Part shown: in pieces, positions 33,515 through 45,882 of the stretch | Layout: every line of letters begins with the position of its first letter | Numbering within the stretch: position 1 is the first letter of the stretch | From: Sarcomyxa edulis | Taxonomy: Eukaryota > Basidiomycota > Agaricomycetes > Agaricales > Mycenaceae | DNA length: 64,000 bases | Direction: 5' to 3' | NCBI GenBank assembly: GCA_009761415.1 | Contig: QUOL01000003.1 | Span: forward strand, 868,001-932,000 | The notes under the pieces: model-generated | Database searches by the model: none | What the model was told of the DNA's origin: nothing | What the model saw: the letters and a program-made list of their open reading frames with translations, nothing else | Program-made: the position numbers and the translations under genes

Positions 33515-34012
33515 CTAGTAGATAGATAGAGGTAAACTTTGATACAGGCAGAGATAAATGTAGTTGGATGTGAATATTCTGGAGTGCAATGTGGTCAGTA
33601 GATGCAGAAAAGATAGGGTGAGTCCCCGATGAATTTCGCTGGACGAGCTCGAGGGGCTATGGGGGCGGCAACGAACAATTGAGTCGGACTCACATATAAT
33701 CATGAATGCAATGCTGAATATCCGTTGAGTGGTATGGCTAGCTTTGAGGTGTTGCTAGAGGTATACTTTGAGCTTGGAGATGTGCTGGTAACTCATGAGA
33801 GTGGGTTGCAAGATGCGAGAAACGTCCGGAAATAAAAACTTCAATTATGCGATGACTTTCAACTTTCTACGCAGAAGCTTGTGTAGCCATTGTTTCCGAT
33901 CATCCAGTCCATCTATATACATCACTGTGATCATCATACAATTATCCATATGCTCTCCTTGTATTCTTCTCCAATAGTACACCCTCTATGTGTTGATGGG
34001 ACCTAGTGGTCA
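33515..34012. other. Intergenic, nothing coding recognised
   Basis: This is the promoter of the RhoGAP gene and the 3' flank of the carrier gene. No structure was recognised. Confidence 0.35.
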
Positions 34013-35435
34013 TCACGGTGGCACCAGGAAATCCTTGACTAGTTCATAAACAAAAAACGATGTCGCAATGCTTGGGGCGACTTTCACTGGAAAGGGAGAA
34101 GCATCGGAGCATCAACGTCTGGACACGACACGATCGGAGCCTATACTTACATAGATTAGGCCACAGGCCTCGATACAAGCCTCTCACGCCCTCAGTGCGT
34201 ATGACCCCTTGCAAGGCATCTAGCGCACCGGTGTATCGCACCCCCAATGCCCCGGTTTTCATCCCAGACACTTGCATCTTTCTTCGCAGGACATCAAACG
34301 GATACGTTAGCGTCTGGGATATCGAGCCTTGTCACATTTTCAATTCTCCACGTCAGTCGTCACACTCGAAAGAAGAAGACAAAAAAATGATCAGAAACCT
34401 GAAACTCACCTGCGAGCGCGCCGCAAGTCAGTTTCCTCATCACGCTGCTTTTTCCCGGCGGGGTTATAACGCCTCTGAGGAATTCGTACGCCGCAAAATT
34501 GATCCCTACATATGGTGCGACGCCTGCCGCCGTAGCGACAAGACCACGGTAGAGCCCACGGATACCGCCTTCCTCCCGTACAATCTTGAGGGTCATGCCC
34601 CATATTGTGAGTTCTGCAGGAGTGTATACGTGGGTGGAAAGCTTTGGTGTTACAGACGAAGAGGTGTGGTATGATGATGTTAGGGTATGTTTTATCGAGG
34701 AGGGTAAAGAAGCTTCTTTAGCTTGTATTGCTGTGGGTATTGATGCGGTGGCTATCGAGAGACGAGAACGGACGAGGTCTAGAGGATAAGTGGTACAAAC
34801 GGATGTGATTCCGGCCAATGCACCACTGGCTAGTCGTTTTGGAGTGTCGAGTTCCTTTGACCCAAATCTTGTGAACCACTGTGTTTCGTTTAGCGCCAAC
34901 ACACTTGTAAAGTAAAAGCCACTCGCCTTCTTTAGCTGTTCGTAGGTCGTGAACTGAACTGCGCTGCGACACGAGGAAACGGTCAGTCGCCAAATAGAGA
35001 GAGTTTGACGAGACAAATACCTGTATGGCACAATTCTTAGACAGTTTATTCCGTTCCCTCTCATCAACCCCTTGAACCCTTCCTCCTTCCACATACGGCA
35101 CAGACTTTGCCAGACGCCATTATATCGTAAATCAGTGGTGCGTGGCTGGACTTGTCTAGGATAGCGTCAACAAGCAATGAGAATAGCAGCACATAGAACA
35201 CGCACTGAATGATCTTCAGTCTCTCCAAGGGAGATACTACAGTTCTCGACGCCGCTCCAGCGAATCCTCCAGCTGAGTGCCAAGTGTGAATCAGCAAGCG
35301 ATCTCGATGGGTCGCTTAAAGTGGGAGGTTACCTATGAAGTAAGACGTCACTTGGGGGGTGAAGAAGGTGTATCTAGGCTGCTCGATGGTAGTTTGTGGA
35401 TCTGGGTCCGAAGACGTTGGCTGCACGGTCGTCAT
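34013..35435 (-). CDS. Mitochondrial carrier, YPR011c-like (adenosine 5'-phosphosulfate/PAPS carrier candidate)
   Basis: This SLC25 carrier of the inner mitochondrial membrane has 353 residues and six helices in three repeats. The signature Px[D/E]xx[K/R] appears three times: SPLERLKI, YPLDLVRSRL and YPFDVLRRKM. The sequence AGGFAGAASRTVVSPLERLKI and the block LRIVPYSAVQFTTYEQLKK closely resemble yeast YPR011c, reported to carry APS and PAPS, so this is the best functional guess. Exons are 35333-35435, 35206-35272, 35021-35155, 34927-34963, 34410-34878, 34151-34327 and 34013-34086 (1062 nt). The fourth intron is GC-AG. If retained it would add 16 residues without a stop, but homologues run directly from YEQLKK to WF. 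Confidence 0.87.
34879..34926 (-). other. GC-AG intron of the carrier gene
   Basis: This is a 48-nt intron with donor GCGAGT, branch-like GCTAAAC and acceptor ACACAG. Removing it restores the conserved junction LKK-WFTRFG. Its length is a multiple of three and it has no in-frame stop. Confidence 0.7.
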
Positions 35436-36396
35436 GATGATGTGGGGAGGCTAAACGAGGAGAAGGCGGGCATGAAGCAGCGGGTGCAAGGCGGGGTACT
35501 GTATAGCAGGTATGTTTATGTATATGTTAGGTAGATGCCGGCAGCTGAAGCTTGAAATTACACCCAAAACTCCGAATCAGCGACAAAAGATATCCTACCT
35601 GGTCTAATCCCTATATTCTATGCCAAGCCCGCGGAGATTCGTTGTTTTGGACAGGTTTTGGTGAAGTTTTGGTGCAGACACGACAGTTGGACCTTGGTGA
35701 TCCGGTGCCAAAGTGGTGAATTCACGCGAAGAGGTCCCGGCCGAAATTGACGGTTGTTGATTTTTACTGCCAAAGACCAACTACCCGTTCTTCCACGTGC
35801 ACCCGCCCACCCTCAGGCAAGCATAGATACTCTCCTGGACTAGTAGAAGGCTCCCCGACCTAGAGCAAGTGGTGGCTATTGGGTCCTCCTGCAACCTGGT
35901 CTGATCATCAAAAGAGTCTGCACTATCTCTTTCGACAAAATATCATTGCAAGCTGATCGTACTTGGATCGTGCGGATATGAAACTCTTCTGGTTAATATC
36001 ACGGATACTCAGCACTCAGGCCGTCAATCTCGGCCGCAACTCCCGTTGAAATGCAGCGAGCCATCGCATACTGGAGTTGCAAATGACTGTGTAAATTTAG
36101 CTTCATTCTGGCACTCTCAGAGTCCGAGTCGATCTGGTCCTTTGTCGGGTGATCTTGATGTTTCTCTGGTATATTCTCACTCACTAGTCCCATTGGCCTC
36201 GAACACCAATGGCGTTTGAGGGCGCGAGGGGCTCTTCCGCATCAAGAATACGACTGGACGAATCGTCGGCCACTTTCCTACCCTCGGAGAAACCTCGGAA
36301 AATCATCCGTGGCCGAGGCAGAAAGTTACATGTAACTTATAAAGGATACAAACCGACAATTTTTCTTCTCCTCTTCCTCTAAACAACTATCTCGAC
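35436..36396. other. Divergent intergenic region, about 960 bases
   Basis: This should carry the promoters of the carrier (-) and the DUF6697-like gene (+). A CT-rich tract lies just before the ATG at 36397. No RNA gene or repeat was recognised. Confidence 0.4.
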
Positions 36397-38418
36397 ATGG
36401 CCTCCCATCCACCATCTTTGAGGCACCTGAAACCAAAGACTCTCGAAGTACCTCCGACTGAATCAGAACCCGCGCCACTGGCACGCAGACCGTTATTTCC
36501 AATTCCCTCCGAAAAGCCTGTCGATATCACTCATCTCCACGTCCCTCAAAGCTCTCGACAAAAGACCGAACAGGAACATGAAATCGACGGCCTGAAGCAG
36601 CTCTTGTCCGCTAAATCTGAGGAGATGATTCGACACGATTTGGATCATCTCCTCGAGATGGGGAGAATGAAGAGGGATCTCGCCAGACTGTCGGCGCAAC
36701 TCTCAACACAAAGGGAAGAAATCCACGGACTGAAAACCGAATTACATCGGACGAAGCAGCTGCACGGACCGGTTGGTTTCCCTACACTCGACCTATCTGA
36801 TAAGCCGTTCCACACTACCTATGCGCCTAGGTGCTCCGCCGATAGAGAAGTCCTTGAAGTATGCATCCGCTACCTTAGGAGCTACCGATGCATATTACTC
36901 ACCATGATTTCTAGATCTTGGATTCCAGGAACAAAAGATCGCCCTCAGACTCAAGTTCAAGCCAAGTATGCACGATAAACACTGTTTATCACAATAACTG
37001 ACTATAACTACTCCATAGCGATCTACACTCAGTCCCATATACTCATGGGAACATCTTGAACAACCTCACCTCACACCCAGAAAATTTCGGAGCCCTCCCA
37101 GTCACACAACCAACATCAACCCGGTACTCTGCACGGTCAGTATTAGTCCCTCAAGTACCACCGCACCTATATCATACCTACGCTCCAAGGCTCCCCCACA
37201 CGATACGAACAACAGCCGTCCCGACGAATCGACCAGCTACACCGACGCGATGGTAGTGGATGTACTAGAACCATCACCATCACCACCACTACCATCATCA
37301 TCCCCGTCATTCACCCTACTCGATGGCTCCCTCCCAATACGCGTCCAGCTACACGATAGTGCCAAGACCACGAATCACCTATACCACACGAACGTCGAGA
37401 ATCACAGTACCACTGACCTCTGGGATCTCGCGGATTTCAATCTCGGTCCATCGCATCCAGTTGGTGGAAATTCTAATACTGGATTTACGAGAAAGGTCAT
37501 TGGCGATGTGAGTCAAAGAACTAATCAACGAATATACCAGTGATTCACATAAATACTAATTATGGCCATCAAATCCTAGGCATTCGGCGGCCAGAATGAA
37601 ATCCTTGTTAACTGGGCAGGAAGTAAAGCCAAGGGCCCACCATTGTACGCCGCCAGCTGCCATACCACAGTCCGAGTGGCATACTCACCTCTCTTCACAG
37701 TGTAGCCTTCCGACGAAAATCAAACCCAGGTCTTCCAACCCAACCTGGCGAACACGGCATAGTCTTCACCACATTTCCTACCTACAAAGACGGTTCACCA
37801 GCCAAACGAGACCTACCTCTGTTCGTCGGCGAACGGACCAACGATTGGCGACTATTTGGCATTTATAACACCGAACGTGTAGGCCACGTCTTTACGACGG
37901 ATCTAGACCTCCTACCGCCTGATATACTGGATTCATGGGTAAGCCATACATTGAAGTCCGATTGGGGGAAGGATTGGATCCGAGCTAAGAATGAGAAGGT
38001 TGCGCAAAGGGCTCTGTTGGCTCGCGCTGACGCTGATACGACGGTGATCTCGTTCACTCAAGAAGGATTACATGCTGCGCTTCGTTCGGGTGTCCTCAGG
38101 ATCGAGTTCACCGTCTTGCAGTGTGTGGGATACGATCAGGAGTGGTATCATAGGATGCTACATGCGCAACTACATCCTAAACCACGTGTGAAGCCTAGGA
38201 AACGACCTCGGTCGATGTCGATAGGTGGTGAGACGGCGCCGGCTGCGTTGCCTGCGAAGAAGAGGAGAGGTGATTCTGTCGGCTCTGCGACGTCGACGAA
38301 CTCGGGAGGAGGGGGAGATGTATTCTCAGAGCAGTCTAACGTTGATGTGAGGCTCAGGACAGACGACCACGAAGATTCAGAAGAGAACGGACACGCTACA
38401 TCGAGCTCAGGACCATAG
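36397..38418 (+). CDS. Basidiomycete protein with DUF6697-like C-terminal domain
   Basis: The 594-residue protein is rebuilt from exons 36397-36858, 36915-36965, 37019-37507, 37580-37644 and 37701-38418 (1785 nt). Residues 60-130 form a charged coiled coil (EHEIDGLKQLL, MKRDLARLSAQLSTQ). A Pro/Ser/Thr-rich linker follows. The folded part has FVGERTNDWRLFGIYNTERVG, LPPDILDSWVSHTLKSDWG and VLQCVGYDQEWYHRML. This pattern, a short beta-rich unit with a conserved GIY and a Trp-Gly-Asp/Lys-Trp block, is what I associate with DUF6697, a domain of unknown function in mushrooms. The tail is basic, with a likely nuclear localisation signal (KPRKRPRSM, PAKKRRGD). A nuclear role is inferred from composition only. 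Confidence 0.65.
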
Positions 38419-38712
38419 ATCTCAATTGTCTGCCTCTACATATATCTATCTAATAAGTATCGTTCGTTCGAGTTGTCACAGTTGTAGGTAATTTACCATC
38501 CTTTCCGTCTTATCGAGATCTTCAAGCTTTTCTTATATGTAGTACTTATACAAATCGAATCCTACATATACAACCGGTCGTAATCTACTAGTAATGTCTG
38601 TAGTGCTACCGTAGTACGCTGATCTACACAACAATTGCACACCAAAAAATAAAAATGAAATCAAGTGGGCCCAGCCTTCAATAGATGGAGAAAAAATGAG
38701 AAGTACAATTCA

Positions 38713-40712
38713 TCACGGGTTGTACTGTTCCGTAGCCTGCGAATAATCCGGCGGTGCGGTATCACCAAAATTCGACGGGCCAGCAATAGAATCCACAGAC
38801 CCAAAGTCCTGCGGCCGTCCCTCCACCACCATTCGATTGGCGCGTAACTCTGATTCAGGTATCTGAGCCAGCGACTCGTTCGCGGTCGCAGGGAGTTGTG
38901 GAGGTCTCCCTTTCATCGATGATCGAGGTGGGAGACCCACTCTTGGAGAAGTGGAATTGGGTTTGGGATTGGTTGGGAATCTCCTGAGGCTGGCGCTTCT
39001 CCCTGTGGTGGGTGTTCTGCTTAGGTCTGATGGCATCACCGATGATGACGCTCGTGCTCCAGGACGAGTCTGTACAGAAGCATCAGTCTGTTAATGACAC
39101 CGCTGTATCAGAGAATGAAAAAGGCTCACAGCTAGGCTAGATGATGACGCCCACGAGTAATGCGACGAGCCGCCAGGGTTAGAATCACTTCCCGGACTGA
39201 CCGCCTCCGCAGCAATACGATGTACCTCCGACATTTCATCAGATGCACGATGAATAGACACTTCAGGTCTTTTTACCGAACGTGGCGGTGGCTGAGCGTC
39301 ACCGATCAGGTCGAATTGAGGTGAGACAGTTACATTAGGAGCAAGAGTCGCTGCTGCTGGTCGGGCTAAGGGTGCATACTGCATCGATGGATTTGGGAAT
39401 GGTTCCGCAAACCTACGCCTCTTCGTCCGCCGCGAGCGTAGCAAGAAGAATAGACCTATCAGGGATATGACAATGAAAAAGACCGCAATGACGATTCCGG
39501 CTATAGCACCACCTCCGATACTGTTACTGCTGGTGATCGTGAGTTCAAGGATATGTTGACGTCTAGACGACTGCTTACCTAACTTTACCACTGATAGACC
39601 TATTCAGGAATATAATAATCAGTGATTGTTTGAGGCAAGAGCCAAAACGTACTTTGCTGCCGACGGGACTGCATAGACATTCGCAAAATCGATGTCCAAA
39701 ACTTGTCCAGGGATCGTGGGCTGATTCGTAATCTTGAGACTGTGTTGTCCTGGACCAAGGTTATCCGCACGATAGAGCAAGACTTGTGGGGTATAGAAGT
39801 TTTTCGTGGCAGATGAGTTAACTAAGGAACCTCCATCCATCTGCACCGAGAATGACGCTTGATTAGGACCTACTGGACCGTAAATGCCGACACCATCACC
39901 CTGACAGTCAATAAGTAAGGCATGCGTAGATCAGCTCTAAGATAAGCCGCTTACGACAAAGGTATACGTCAAAGAGGCACCAGAAACAGATGTCGAACTA
40001 CGCACAGGTGCATATCAGATTCAACGATGATGATTAGCAATGTAACTCACTGTCCAGATCCACCGTTGAAGCTTCCAAGATTTTGTGGACTTGTTGACCA
40101 CTGAGTCGAAGGTTGGTAATTGAATGCAGGATCTGTGTCTTGCGCCGTATTGACCGTCAGCTGCTCGCTGTCTTTGCCCAAATCACTTTGCCAAGTTATC
40201 TATCCAAACAAACATATCACGTATGAGTCAAGAATGACCAAAGTCTTCCGGCTGTCACGAAAAGACGAACGAAATCGATATCGAGAAAGTTCGTGCCAGG
40301 ATTAGTGAGGACAACAGTATGCAGTCCTTGAGGGAGGTTCGACGTCGAGAACAGAGAAGTCTGAAATATCCCTGGATCCGTCGATTGACCATTATCGTTT
40401 GTAATCGCTCCGTCAAGGTTGACCGTGTATGGACCATGATTACCGCGTTTCGCCCCGAATATCTGAACGCCTGTGCCATTGAACGTGAAAGTCGCAGTCG
40501 CGCCCGCGGATTTAGTCAAGGTGAAACTACTCTGCGAGTAGCTAGTAACGATACGTCGTCAAAAACTCGTGTTATAGTGCATAAATGAAATACGGATAAT
40601 ACACATACCCATCGGCGAGGTTATCAGAGCTTGTCCCTGGACTCCAGGCCGAAGCAGGTTGGTAAGAAATGATCGGAGAAACATCCTCGATTGTCGTGGT
40701 CAGAGTCGGCAT
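38713..40712 (-). CDS. Single-pass membrane protein with two ectodomain beta-sandwich-like modules
   Basis: There is no classical signal peptide; it begins MPTLTTTIEDVSPIISYQP. Two modules of about 120 residues follow. The first contains GTGVQIFGAKRGNHGPYTV and ends in LPQGLHTVVLTNPGTNFLDIDF; the second contains GDGVGIYGPVGPNQASFSV and ends in LGPGQHSLKITN... LDIDF. They read as tandem copies of one galactose-binding-like fold. Then comes one transmembrane helix (IAGIVIAVFFIVISLIGLFFLL) with the basic stop-transfer RSRRTKRRR, and a Ser/Pro-rich cytosolic tail. Key junctions were rebuilt in phase (exon 1 40609-40712; introns after LADG, LDIDF, GGSG, TFV, SAAK, GKV and SSLA). This architecture is common in Agaricomycetes. 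A wall-sensing or carbohydrate-binding role is inference. Confidence 0.75.
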
Positions 40713-41642
40713 TATTGAACGGAATTAGTTGGTGTTACAGACAGGGAAAAGAATGTGGAGATGGAGGGGTCGACCCAAGAAGCGCGATTTGTTGCCAGAA
40801 CGAAGGCACAAGAACGAATGCCCAGCACGAGTGACCTTCAAGGTCTGTAAGAAGGTGAATATCGACGCGGGGTCGGAAACTTGAATAACGTTTCTCGCGA
40901 GTGGGATATAGGTAGACCGTTCACAAGGTCATTGTGGGTTGAGCCAACAGTATGCTGTGCAACGGAAGGAAGTTGCGCATCTGTGATGCATCACTTCAAT
41001 CAAATTCCTACTGGTGCGGTATCAGCAAATATACATATTTAAACCGGGTAGGGCGACCGCGCTCACCTGAGTGGCAGACAAGACATCCGTGCGAACCTAC
41101 CAGATAAGTATAGCAAAATTGAGTACAGCACGTCTCGAGGAATAGGGAGAGCAATTAAATGCACCGGTTTGATTGAGGAACAACTTGAGGGTCCCTGCCA
41201 CGGTTGCTATGATGACCTCTCTCGGACGGTTGTCTATATAGAAACGGAAACAATTCTACGGTAAGTTCAAAAGGAATCCGTAGCCTGAATATTGAATGGC
41301 TAGCATCAGCAACACAACACGAGCTGAGGAAAGCGGACCAATGAGAGAGACAAGACCTGTCGTCATTCCTATTCGCAGAGTGGGCGGGCTACTCGAGAAG
41401 TATTTCGAGTCTTTTCGAAAAGTCATGAAAGTCAGGCTTGAAGTGAGAAAGGCATAGAGAAACCAAAAAATATCGTGTGATTATGTATGCGGAACGGTAT
41501 ACATCACAGAGCGAGGAAATCAAAAGAATGAGCAGATATATGGATGAGATTACGATGGAAGCAAAATGCCATCTTTTTCGCCGAGGCAGGACAGTAGAAT
41601 TTTGATTGGAAGCTCGAGGAGCGTTCTGAATTACTGAAACTG
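40713..41642. other. Intergenic, about 930 bases
   Basis: This is the promoter of the membrane protein gene and the 3' flank of the RGG gene; both genes run on the minus strand. No additional exon, RNA gene or repeat was recognised. Confidence 0.35.
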
Positions 41643-43794
41643 TCATGCAGGGGTGGGATTCGGAGGGGGACCTGTGTGATAGCCATGACCAAAGTTTGTC
41701 AGTGACAATTACCTTTGGGAGAAAGTCAACATGTTCGAGAACATACCTCCTCGTCCGCGCCCACGACCTCTTGCACGAGTCTCTCCGTTCTCTCCTACAC
41801 CTCTCCAGTCAGCACTCCCACTGCCTCGTCCACGGTGGAATCCTACGAGAAAAGAACATTTAGCTTCCGCAACAAAAGTCAAACTTAACGAGAAAATACT
41901 GCAAACGTACCACCTCTCTCACCACCTCTGTCCCCACCCCGGAACCCTCCCCGACCACGATCACCTCCACCACGATGCGCACCTCTCTCTCCCCTCTCCC
42001 CACCACGGTGTCCACCTCTGAACCCCCGCTCACCTCCTCTGAATCCGCCTCCACCACGGTTCTCCCATCCACGGTTACCCCCACGACCCCCACGACCTGT
42101 TCGCGCTGGGATGAACCCGTCATCAGGGTCTTCCTGTGTGTGTGCAACACCACCATTCACTGGTGTAACGGGGGCAACGGGAGCATGTGATTGAGTCTCC
42201 TCAACGATAGGAGCAACGGGTGTGGCAGATCCAGATGTCCCGAATGTTGCATGCAGACCGGCGATGGAAGGAAGACCTCCTTCGTCGTCTGCAGCCCAGT
42301 CAATGGCCTGGCCTACCACGTCTGCAGTGACCACAGTCTGATGAACAAACAAAAAATAGATTAGCATGCTCATTTGTATGGAAAATTTTGAGAAAGGGAA
42401 TATTACCTCTTGCGTCGCAGAAACGACATGTCCGTTGACGAGTTGTTCCTCAACAGCAACAGTCACAGAAGTAACTTCGACCTCAACCTGAGGCTCCTCC
42501 TCATGACCGAGGGCATCGGCGCGCTCGACCCATTCGACGCCATCTTCAAACGAAGAAGGGGTCTCAAGTTCGCTCTCCTGCATGAAATGGAAGCTGGAGG
42601 AGTTGGAGGGGATGGCGCCTGCCACGGGTGCCACGTCAGGCTCTGTGGTAGCCGATAGAGGAACTGGAGTCTCGTCGACTTGTTCCTGTCCGTTGATGTG
42701 TGGTTCCTGGACGGGAGTGGGTGCATGGGGAGGGTTCAGACGTTGTTCCGTGATTTCTAATAACCGAGCATCTGCAAAAACATTACAAAAAGCTTAGAAA
42801 CTTTGGTTTCTGGAGAGCTGGAGCTTTCGTACATGTAGTTCCGTTAAATTCGTCATTCGGGGATGTCAAGAAGCCAGAAAGAACGGTGTTTTTGGCGTCT
42901 TCGTCTTCTCCTAGGAGGACGTCATACGCTGCAAACAGAGCAGCACCTTCCGTGTCGTCAAGATTGCTGCCATCCAGTTGACCAGTAGATAGTAATGACC
43001 GTAGACGGAGGAAACTGAGCAGCTCGGAAGTTTTGGCCAAGATGTTCATCTACATGGGTTGTTCAACAATCAAATGTCGAGTCATCTGGTGAACGTATGT
43101 ACCTCGGCCACGGAAACAGCATGAGATATCCGTTGCTTCTCAGCCTTCTCAGCTTCAACGCGCTTGAGGGCGAGTTCCTGCACTAATTCAGCCTCGTGAA
43201 CCTGAGGGGACATGTTTTCAGTCAAATTCACAAGACAGGACATGGTGACGAACCTCGACGGCCTTCTTGACCTCTCCCAATTCTTTCTGAACTGCTTCCA
43301 GTGTTGGCAAAGTCTTAAGAGTACGCTTCTGATCATCGTTGAGTTTTTCTGGGTCTGTCGAAGCGTAAACCGATATCCGCGACTGTAAAAGAAGTCAAAC
43401 AGAGACAGCGAGATTCATAGAAATGGGTACTTGCAATCTTTTTCGTCGTAGCCTTGAGTCTCTTGTGGATGAGATCGACGATGGGGCTGGGCTTGAGTAG
43501 GACTTCCTCCTCAGGCAGTATTGGTACTTTGGGTTCGACCTGGGGAACTGGGCCGGACGTGTCGACGAGTTCTTCGGCGACGTGACCTTGCTGGATATCC
43601 GATGGTTCTGGTGCTTTTTCTGTCAGTGCAGCAGAGGTTGCATCGGGGATCGAGACGGGTGAAAGATCGCCTGGAGTAGCACCGGTAGCAGGATCTGTTG
43701 GTTTTTTGCCCTTGCGTTTCTTCTTCTGGGATTTAGAAAGAGGTGCTGGAGGTGGAGCACCTGGGACGAAACGTTGTGGGGTAAGTTCGGGCAT
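41643..43794 (-). CDS. RGG-box protein with N-terminal coiled coil, probable RNA-binding
   Basis: The 573-residue protein has eight exons (43435-43794, 43254-43382, 43103-43201, 42833-43049, 42407-42771, 41911-42337, 41747-41842, 41643-41671; 1722 nt). It starts with a Lys-rich stretch (KSQKKKRKGKK), then a helical region (SPIVDLIHKRLKATTKKI, EAVQKELGEVKKAVEV) and a globular block with LLSFLRLRSLL and YARLLEITEQRLNPP. An acidic linker leads to a C-terminal Arg/Gly domain with many RGG repeats (GGRGGNRGWENRGGGGFRG). RGG boxes bind RNA and are usual arginine-methylation sites. The overall plan recalls caprin-like or ribonucleoprotein-granule proteins, but I cannot name an orthologue. The first intron is GC-AG (donor GCAAGT). 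Confidence 0.75.
43383..43434 (-). other. GC-AG intron of the RGG-protein gene
   Basis: A 52-nt intron with donor GCAAGT and acceptor TTACAG. It joins LKATTKKI to SRISVYASTDPEKL in frame. No GT donor fits that junction. Confidence 0.72.
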
Positions 43795-44295
43795 GATGAG
43801 AGTTGATTCTGGGGAGAGCGGGATGGGGAAGCAAGATTTTTGGTGTCAAGTTGTGTCCTGTTCTCACGCTGCCGTTACAGCCATTCCACATCCCCCGACG
43901 TGACTCTCACCAACATCATGAATGTCCTCTGTCTGGTAGATAATCGTGCGGATATTCCCCTCGTAGTCATCCTTGCACTGACTATACTGGCTATACAATC
44001 AATTTGAATGTCCCGTCTTCGCGTGGTTTTCGATCGATCTTCATGTAATTGCAAGTTGTAATTGCCTTGCGTGCACTTGTCGAGGTTATGCATCCTACGT
44101 ATATCCTCCGAAATCTTTATTCATCAAACAGCTGCTTCGATGCACGAAGAAAGAGAGTGCGTCCTCTAATTTCTAAAGTCCTCCAACTAGTGTCCTCGAT
44201 GAACTTACTCGCTTACGTCACCCCCGCCCGATCGAGTCGTTAGCCACTCTCCCGCCAATAGTCCCTTCCAGTAAAATCCGCACGCCCTAGTAACT
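43795..44295. promoter_or_regulatory. Divergent intergenic region between the RGG and BTB genes
   Basis: About 500 bases between two start codons, presumably both promoters. No clear elements were read. Confidence 0.35.
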
Positions 44296-45652
44296 ATGGA
44301 CCCACCGGCAGATCAGGTCATGAGCTCGCACAACGAATTCAGCACCAATCAGCATTCCGAGAAACTGCTCGCCGGCGACGCCACAGATGTTATTGGTCAG
44401 GCGCTGACTGCTATTCCGAACGCAGTTCTCGATGCAAACAACAATTTGACCCGTCACCCCAACCTCTCCTTTGATGACGGAAATTTTGCCATCGTAACGG
44501 GCGATTTTTATTTCTTGGTCCATCGTGGATTGCTCTGCCGTCATTCCGCTGTCTTAACCGCGGCCTCGGAAGAACTCACCAACGTGATTCCCAATACTTC
44601 TCAACGCTTTGAGCTCGAAGGACGGCCTGCGCTTCGGCTTCAAGACTCCCCGGACGACATGAGTAACTTTCTACTAGCATTGTATGACGGAGTGTGCGTA
44701 GATGTCTCACCTCTGACGTTGTCAAGTACTCTTGACACATGTTGCATCCAGATCATCAATATCCTACGATCTCACTACCTTCCCCGCCATCTCTGGACTC
44801 CTTCGCCTACTTCATAAATATCAAGTCACTCATCTTCGCTCCGACGTCTTAGCTGGTTTATCGGCATCGTGGCCCACTACTTTGACACAGTGGGAGACGC
44901 GGGAGACGAAGGCTACCGATGCAGGAGGCGTATACGCACCACGAAAAACATTGCCACATCCTATGTAAGTCGTACTTGTTAAAATATGACTGAGTACTCA
45001 TAGCTCTCTCTGTATCATAGCCTCGTTATCAACGTATGCATGTTATTCCTTGTATTCGCAGATCCTAATGCCCCATACATCTATATAGTTAGCGCGCGAC
45101 ATCGAATCTCTAGAACTACTTCCCTCCGCATTCTACGACCTTTCCCGCAACACACCCAGCGAAGTCGCCAACGGCTACACCTGTCCCACAACCTCCGAAA
45201 GACACCTCCTCGCCACCCCCGACCTCCTCAGCCTCCTCAAAGGCCGAGAACACGCCTCCCGATTCCTCTCCACTTTCATCGTCAACGAGCTTGAAGGGAG
45301 AGAGCCGACTGAAGAATGCGTCAACCTCAATCAATCACCCACCTCAGCACCTAACTCTTTCGCCAACAGACGAGCGTGTCAAGCTGCGTTCGAAGCCATC
45401 ACGTTCGAGTTATTGCGGGATGTCAACGGTTTGGTGTGTAATCGTAGCTCGGACCCGTTGTATGCTATAGTCGATGCGGAACTGATGCAGACGAGGCTTG
45501 GGGGTGGGGATTATCAGAGCCAAACTATATATCGTGCGTGCGAATATTGTCGGTCGGAGTTTGGAGCGGTGGTTGACGCTGCTAGGGAGGAGTTTTGGAG
45601 ACATTTGCCTGGGTGGTTTGAGGTAGATGTCAAGGGAAACTGGGGCTCTTGA
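44296..45652 (+). CDS. BTB/POZ-domain protein
   Basis: The 395-residue protein has four exons (44296-44693, 44752-44964, 45021-45033, 45089-45652; 1188 nt). From about residue 55 it shows a BTB/POZ fold: LSFDDGNFAIVTGDFYFLVHR, LLCRHSAVLTAA, then FELEGRPALRLQDSPDDMSNFLLALYDG and ISGLLRLLHKYQVTHLRSDVL. This is the plan of the large Agaricomycete BTB family, often possible Cullin-3 adaptors. The C-terminal part (SLELLPSAFYDLSRNTPSE, RACEYCRSEFG) is the usual helical extension of that family. Exon 3 is 13 nt and encodes LVIN. It lies just upstream of SPO11 on the same strand, with 230 bases between. Confidence 0.82.
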
Positions 45653-45882
45653 TTATTTCCATTTGAATATATTTTTGTGCTTCAATGATTGAGTGAGGCA
45701 ACGATGTTGTCCGTTGTGCGGTGACGTCGCGCGTCGATATGCCAGTCGCGTCAAGGTCACGCGATGTGACTATCCCTCCCAAATCGGAGCTGCTCATTGG
45801 ATTTGAGTATGTTCCTACGACCTACCCAAGACCTAGCACCATAATCCACGACAACTCGGTCGTTTGATTTTCTCTCTATCCC

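Noticed and set aside
34060..34674. 204-codon plus-strand frame
   Set aside because: Antisense to the mitochondrial carrier, whose three signature motifs fix the coding strand.
41389..41646. 85-codon minus-strand frame with a hydrophobic stretch
   Set aside because: It lies in the probable 3' untranslated region of the RGG-protein gene; the hydrophobic run is short and isolated.
41860..42156. 98-codon Val/Gly-rich minus-strand frame
   Set aside because: It is a shifted reading of the RGG-repeat exon, whose Arg/Gly frame joins flanking exons in phase.
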